Source: Polaribacter sargassicola (GTDB lineage: Bacteria; Bacteroidota; Bacteroidia; Flavobacteriales; Flavobacteriaceae). Taken from it: DNA of 64,000 nt. Made by a program: the position numbers and the translations under genes. Shown here one piece after another: positions 60,942 to 64,000 of this stretch. The notes below the pieces were generated by a model. It saw only the letters and a program-made list of their open reading frames with translations, made no database searches and was not told the origin of the DNA. Every line of letters begins with the position of its first letter. Within the stretch, counting starts at the first letter, position 1. The DNA is taken from assembly GCF_021991835.1 (NCBI RefSeq), contig NZ_JAHDAU010000011.1, positions 1 through 64,000 of the forward strand, in the 5' to 3' direction.

Positions 60942-62462
60942 ATGGAAAAAACGACTCCTGTTACAGGTAAAAAGATAGATAAATCAAGGTTAGTACAACT
61001 TGAAAAAGGTAAAATTCCGCCACAAGCAGTGGAATTAGAAGAGGCTGTGCTAGGTGCAATGATGATTGATAAAAAGGGTATTGATGACGTTATAGACGTT
61101 TTAAGTGCCGAGGCTTTTTATGATCAAAAACATCAAGATATTTATGCTACTATTTATGAATTATTTCAAAATTCTGAACCAATAGATATTTTAACAGTAT
61201 CTAATTTATTAAAAAAGAATGGTAAATTAGAATTTGTTGGTGGCGATTTTTTTCTAATTCGTTTAACTCAAAAAGTAGCATCTTCTGCGCACATAGAGTT
61301 TCATGCAAGAATTATTTTACAAAAATACATTCAGCGTAAATTAATATCAATTTCATCAGAAATTATAGAAAACGCTTATGATGAAGCCACAGATGTTTTT
61401 GATTTATTAGACGATGCAGAAGCAAAACTTTTTGAGGTTACACAAGGTAATTTAAAAAAGAGTTCAGAAGATGCGGGATCTCTTGTAAAGCAAGCTTTAA
61501 AAAAGATTCAAGAAATTGGTAATAAAGAAGGTATGTCTGGTTTAGCAACAGGTTTTACTAAATTAGATGCTTTAACTTCTGGTTGGCAACCATCCGATTT
61601 AGTAATTATTGCTGCTCGTCCTGGTATGGGAAAAACCGCTTTTGTAATTTCTATGGCAAAAAATATGGCTATAGATTTTAATCACGGAGTTGCTATTTTC
61701 TCTTTAGAGATGTCTTCTGTACAGTTAATTACGCGTATGATTTCTTCTGAAACGGGTTTAACATCAGAAAAATTAAGAAAAGGAAATTTAGAACCACATG
61801 AGTGGGAACAATTAAACGTAAAAGTAAAACGTTTATCTGATGCACCTATTTTTATTGATGATACACCGTCTCTTTCTGTATTTGATTTACGTGCAAAAGC
61901 AAGAAGATTAGTATCGCAACATGATGTTAAAATTTTAGTTATTGATTATTTGCAGTTAATGACAGCAGGAGGAAAGGCTGGAGGAAACCGTGAACAAGAA
62001 ATTTCGATGATTTCTAGAAACTTAAAAGCCTTAGCTAAAGAATTATCTGTGCCAGTAATTGCACTTTCTCAATTATCTCGTGCGGTAGAAACTCGTGGAG
62101 GATCTAAAAGACCTTTATTATCAGATTTACGTGAATCTGGAGCGATTGAGCAAGATGCAGATATTGTATCATTTATTTTCCGTCCAGAATATTACGGAAT
62201 GACAGAATGGGATGATGATGATCATTCGCCATGTGAAGGACAAGGTGAGTTTATTGTAGCAAAACACAGAAATGGTGGTTTAGATAATATTCGTTTAAAA
62301 TTTACTGGACATTTAGCAAAATTCTCAGATTTAGAAGAAGGTTTTAGCTCAGAATTTCAATCTTCTATGAATGCTGATTTCCCTGAAAATCCTTTTGAAG
62401 GTTCAAGTGAAGGCGGCATTGATCCAAAAGATGCTTTTGGTGGAGATGATGTTCCTTTTTAA
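60942..62462 (+). CDS. dnaB: Replicative DNA helicase DnaB
   Basis: 506 residues. The N-terminal domain (PPQAVELEEAVLGAMMIDKKG) for primase binding and a RecA-fold helicase domain are both present. Walker A is ARPGMGKTAFVISMAKN. FSLEMSS and Walker B ILVIDYLQLM follow, then LSQLSRAVETRGGSKRPLLSDLRESGAIEQDAD with the arginine finger region. It has an acidic C-terminal tail. No intein. It is followed by a hairpin terminator. Confidence 0.97.
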   Translation: MEKTTPVTGKKIDKSRLVQLEKGKIPPQAVELEEAVLGAMMIDKKGIDDVIDVLSAEAFYDQKHQDIYATIYELFQNSEPIDILTVSNLLKKNGKLEFVGGDFFLIRLTQKVASSAHIEFHARIILQKYIQRKLISISSEIIENAYDEATDVFDLLDDAEAKLFEVTQGNLKKSSEDAGSLVKQALKKIQEIGNKEGMSGLATGFTKLDALTSGWQPSDLVIIAARPGMGKTAFVISMAKNMAIDFNHGVAIFSLEMSSVQLITRMISSETGLTSEKLRKGNLEPHEWEQLNVKVKRLSDAPIFIDDTPSLSVFDLRAKARRLVSQHDVKILVIDYLQLMTAGGKAGGNREQEISMISRNLKALAKELSVPVIALSQLSRAVETRGGSKRPLLSDLRESGAIEQDADIVSFIFRPEYYGMTEWDDDDHSPCEGQGEFIVAKHRNGGLDNIRLKFTGHLAKFSDLEEGFSSEFQSSMNADFPENPFEGSSEGGIDPKDAFGGDDVPF

Positions 62463-62489
62463 AAAGATAAAAATTTTATAAAATTATAG

Positions 62490-62525
62490 AAATACACAAT
62501 TACCTTAATGTAATTGTGTATTTTA
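62490..62525 (+). terminator. dnaB terminator
   Basis: AAATACACAATTAC pairs with GTAATTGTGTATTT, followed by T residues. Confidence 0.85.
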
Positions 62526-62546
62526 GTTTTATAAAACTCAAACATT

Positions 62547-62738
62547 ATGGAAATATTTTTTGGTATAATTATTTTGCTAATTTATTTTTCTATTTTCTTT
62601 TTTGGCTACAAAAAAGACTACCAAAGAAACCCTAAAGAGTTTATAAAAACAATTATAGGTATGCCAACCTCTTTTTTATTAGGTCTTTTTGGTGTAGGTT
62701 TCTTAGATGAAAAAATAAAAAAGTGGACCAAAAAATAA
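62547..62738 (+). CDS. Small membrane protein
   Basis: 63 residues. One long hydrophobic helix at the N-terminus (IFFGIIILLIYFSIFFFGY) and a shorter one (MPTSFLLGLFGVGFL). No family recognised. Its stop overlaps the next gene's start as TAATG, so the two are translationally coupled, which supports it being real despite its size. Confidence 0.6.
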   Translation: MEIFFGIIILLIYFSIFFFGYKKDYQRNPKEFIKTIIGMPTSFLLGLFGVGFLDEKIKKWTKK

Positions 62739-64000
62739 TGTTAATGATAAGAAAATACTTTGTTTTAATTCTATTTATTTTAACCTCAAACTCAATTTGG
62801 GCATCATTTATATATGTACCAATGAGTCATGATAACCAAAAAAGTCATTTAAAAGCTTACGGAATTGTATATTATTCTTTGCAAGCTGGGTTAAAATCTA
62901 AATGGCTTTTAAATTATGATGGAGGAGCTTTTTTAATTGAAAACAATAAAATTGTAGAAAAGGAGTGTAAAATTAGAGGGGTTTCTTATCAAATAATTTC
63001 AGACGCTAAAGCACAATTAATATTAGAAGAAATTTCATCACCATCTTCAAATCAAGATGCAGTAACCTTAGAAAAAGCGCCAAAAATAGCAGTATATTCT
63101 CCTAAAGATAAAATGCCTTGGGATGATGCCGTTACAATGGTTTTAACTTATGCAGAAATCCCTTTTGATGTTATTTACGATAAAGAAGTTTTAGAAGATA
63201 AACTATTATTATACGAATGGTTACACTTACATCACGAAGATTTTACCGGACAATATGGTCGGTTTTATGGAGCTTTTAGAACTGCACCTTGGTATTTAGA
63301 AGGTAAAAAAAATGCAGAAAAACTAGCAAAAGAACTTGGCTATTCTAAAGTATCTGAAGAAAAATTAGCGGTTTCTAAAAAAATAAGAGATTATGTAATT
63401 GGTGGTGGTTTTATGTTTGCTATGTGTTCTGCTACCGATAGTTTTGATATTGCATTGTCTGCCGATGGTGTAGATATAGCAGAAGCAATGTTTGATGGAG
63501 ACGGAACAGATATAAATTATCAATCTAAAATAGATTTTAATAAAACTTTTGCTTTTAAAGATTTTCAATTAATTAGAAGCCCTACGGTTTATGAGTTTTC
63601 TTCAATTGATATGACTAATAAACGTAAAATACCCAAAACATCAGATTATTTTTCTTTAGTAGAATTTTCTGCCAAATGGGATCCTGTACCAACAATGCTA
63701 ACACAAAACCATACAACTTTGGTAAAAGGTTTTATGGGACAAACTACATCATTTAATAGAAACACAATTAAAAGTAATGTATTAGTTTTAGGAGAAAATA
63801 AAGTAAACAGAGAAGCACGTTATATACATGGAACAAAAGGAAAAGGAATGTTTACTTTTTACGGAGGACATGATCCTGAAGATTATACACATAGAGTAGG
63901 AGATCCTAAAACCGAATTAGATTTACATCCAACATCACCCGGATATCGTTTAATTTTAAATAATATTTTGTTTCCTGCAGCTAAAAAGAAAAAGCAAAAA
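62738..64000 (+). CDS. Exported protein of the flavobacterial 'asparagine synthetase B' family, cut by window end
   Basis: An open frame of 421 codons without a stop reaches position 64000. A cleavable signal lies near the start (MIRKYFVLILFILTSNSIWAS). Conserved-looking segments include YVPMSHDNQKSHLKAYG, LLNYDGGAFLIEN, IAVYSPKDKMPWDDAV and YVIGGGFMFAMCSATDSFD. Relatives in flavobacteria are commonly named asparagine synthetase B, but I see no ATP-pyrophosphatase domain. GGGFMFAMCSA looks like a class-I glutaminase nucleophile elbow. The basic KKKKQK end suggests the stop lies just beyond the window. Confidence 0.6.
   Translation, partial: MLMIRKYFVLILFILTSNSIWASFIYVPMSHDNQKSHLKAYGIVYYSLQAGLKSKWLLNYDGGAFLIENNKIVEKECKIRGVSYQIISDAKAQLILEEISSPSSNQDAVTLEKAPKIAVYSPKDKMPWDDAVTMVLTYAEIPFDVIYDKEVLEDKLLLYEWLHLHHEDFTGQYGRFYGAFRTAPWYLEGKKNAEKLAKELGYSKVSEEKLAVSKKIRDYVIGGGFMFAMCSATDSFDIALSADGVDIAEAMFDGDGTDINYQSKIDFNKTFAFKDFQLIRSPTVYEFSSIDMTNKRKIPKTSDYFSLVEFSAKWDPVPTMLTQNHTTLVKGFMGQTTSFNRNTIKSNVLVLGENKVNREARYIHGTKGKGMFTFYGGHDPEDYTHRVGDPKTELDLHPTSPGYRLILNNILFPAAKKKKQK

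Noticed and set aside
1..64000. tRNA or rRNA genes
   Set aside because: I looked in the intergenic gaps for T-loop GGTTCGA-like and CCA-adjacent cloverleaf patterns and conserved rRNA words and saw none; a covariance-model scan would be decisive.

Overview
This window looks like a chromosomal segment of a marine-type member of the Flavobacteriaceae (Bacteroidota). The evidence is the strong A+T bias, the absence of Shine-Dalgarno sequences, the recurrent Bacteroidetes -7 box TAnnTTTG, a type IX secretion sorting domain on a secreted hydrolase, a gldI-like gliding lipoprotein, a DUF3810 protein and a dense flavobacterial housekeeping set. Genus-level assignment is not possible by eye.

Positions 1-9800 are accessory DNA, with almost every gene on the minus strand and separated by long imperfect palindromes (A 181-376, B 4391-4527, C 5132-5290, degenerate D 9430-9512). 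Between A and B lies a small regulon: a Crp/Fnr-type regulator, two CrtC/AttH-like lipocalin-fold proteins, a short-chain dehydrogenase and a GXWXG/DUF4334 protein. Two copies of the 14-bp palindrome GCACCATATGGTGC sit 80 bp upstream of the two transcription units and 24 bp upstream of their -7 boxes. Between B and C is a single gene for a protein with two membrane helices and a soluble tail. Between C and D is a four-gene type II CBASS antiphage operon: CD-NTase, Cap2 (E2-E1 fusion), Cap3 (JAMM protease) and, in last position, a DUF6602 PD-(D/E)XK-like protein that is the likely effector.

Positions 9800-14600 hold an excisionase-like HTH protein, a DUF6266 protein, a LytS/LytTR two-component pair, and a GIY-YIG nuclease gene embedded among three copies of an 84-bp palindromic repeat. 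Two small exported proteins follow. Positions 15400-22200 form a hexitol (mannitol) locus. A NUDIX-wHTH regulator and a HxpB-like phosphatase diverge from an operon of outer-membrane protein, NCS1-type permease, mannitol dehydrogenase and fructokinase. Two AAACGT-N7-ACGTTt inverted repeats lie in the divergent promoter region.

From 22250 onward the window is mostly conserved core: a thiE remnant, a degenerate DEAD-box protein, a secreted PETase-like hydrolase with T9SS tail, GT39 glycosyltransferases, ndk, a PhoD-like phosphatase, nrnA-gldI and two more peptidyl-prolyl isomerases, PAP2, an LtaS-like enzyme, pheT, pyrD, LysE, an aminotransferase with an OstA-like protein, a RIC-like di-iron protein, a PLP decarboxylase with an unrecognised 600-residue protein, purA, fur, relA/spoT, an M48 protease, polyphosphate glucokinase, an rRNA/tRNA methyltransferase, two amidohydrolases, DUF3810 and dnaB. 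The last gene runs off the right edge. No rRNA, tRNA, CRISPR array or complete insertion sequence was recognised.
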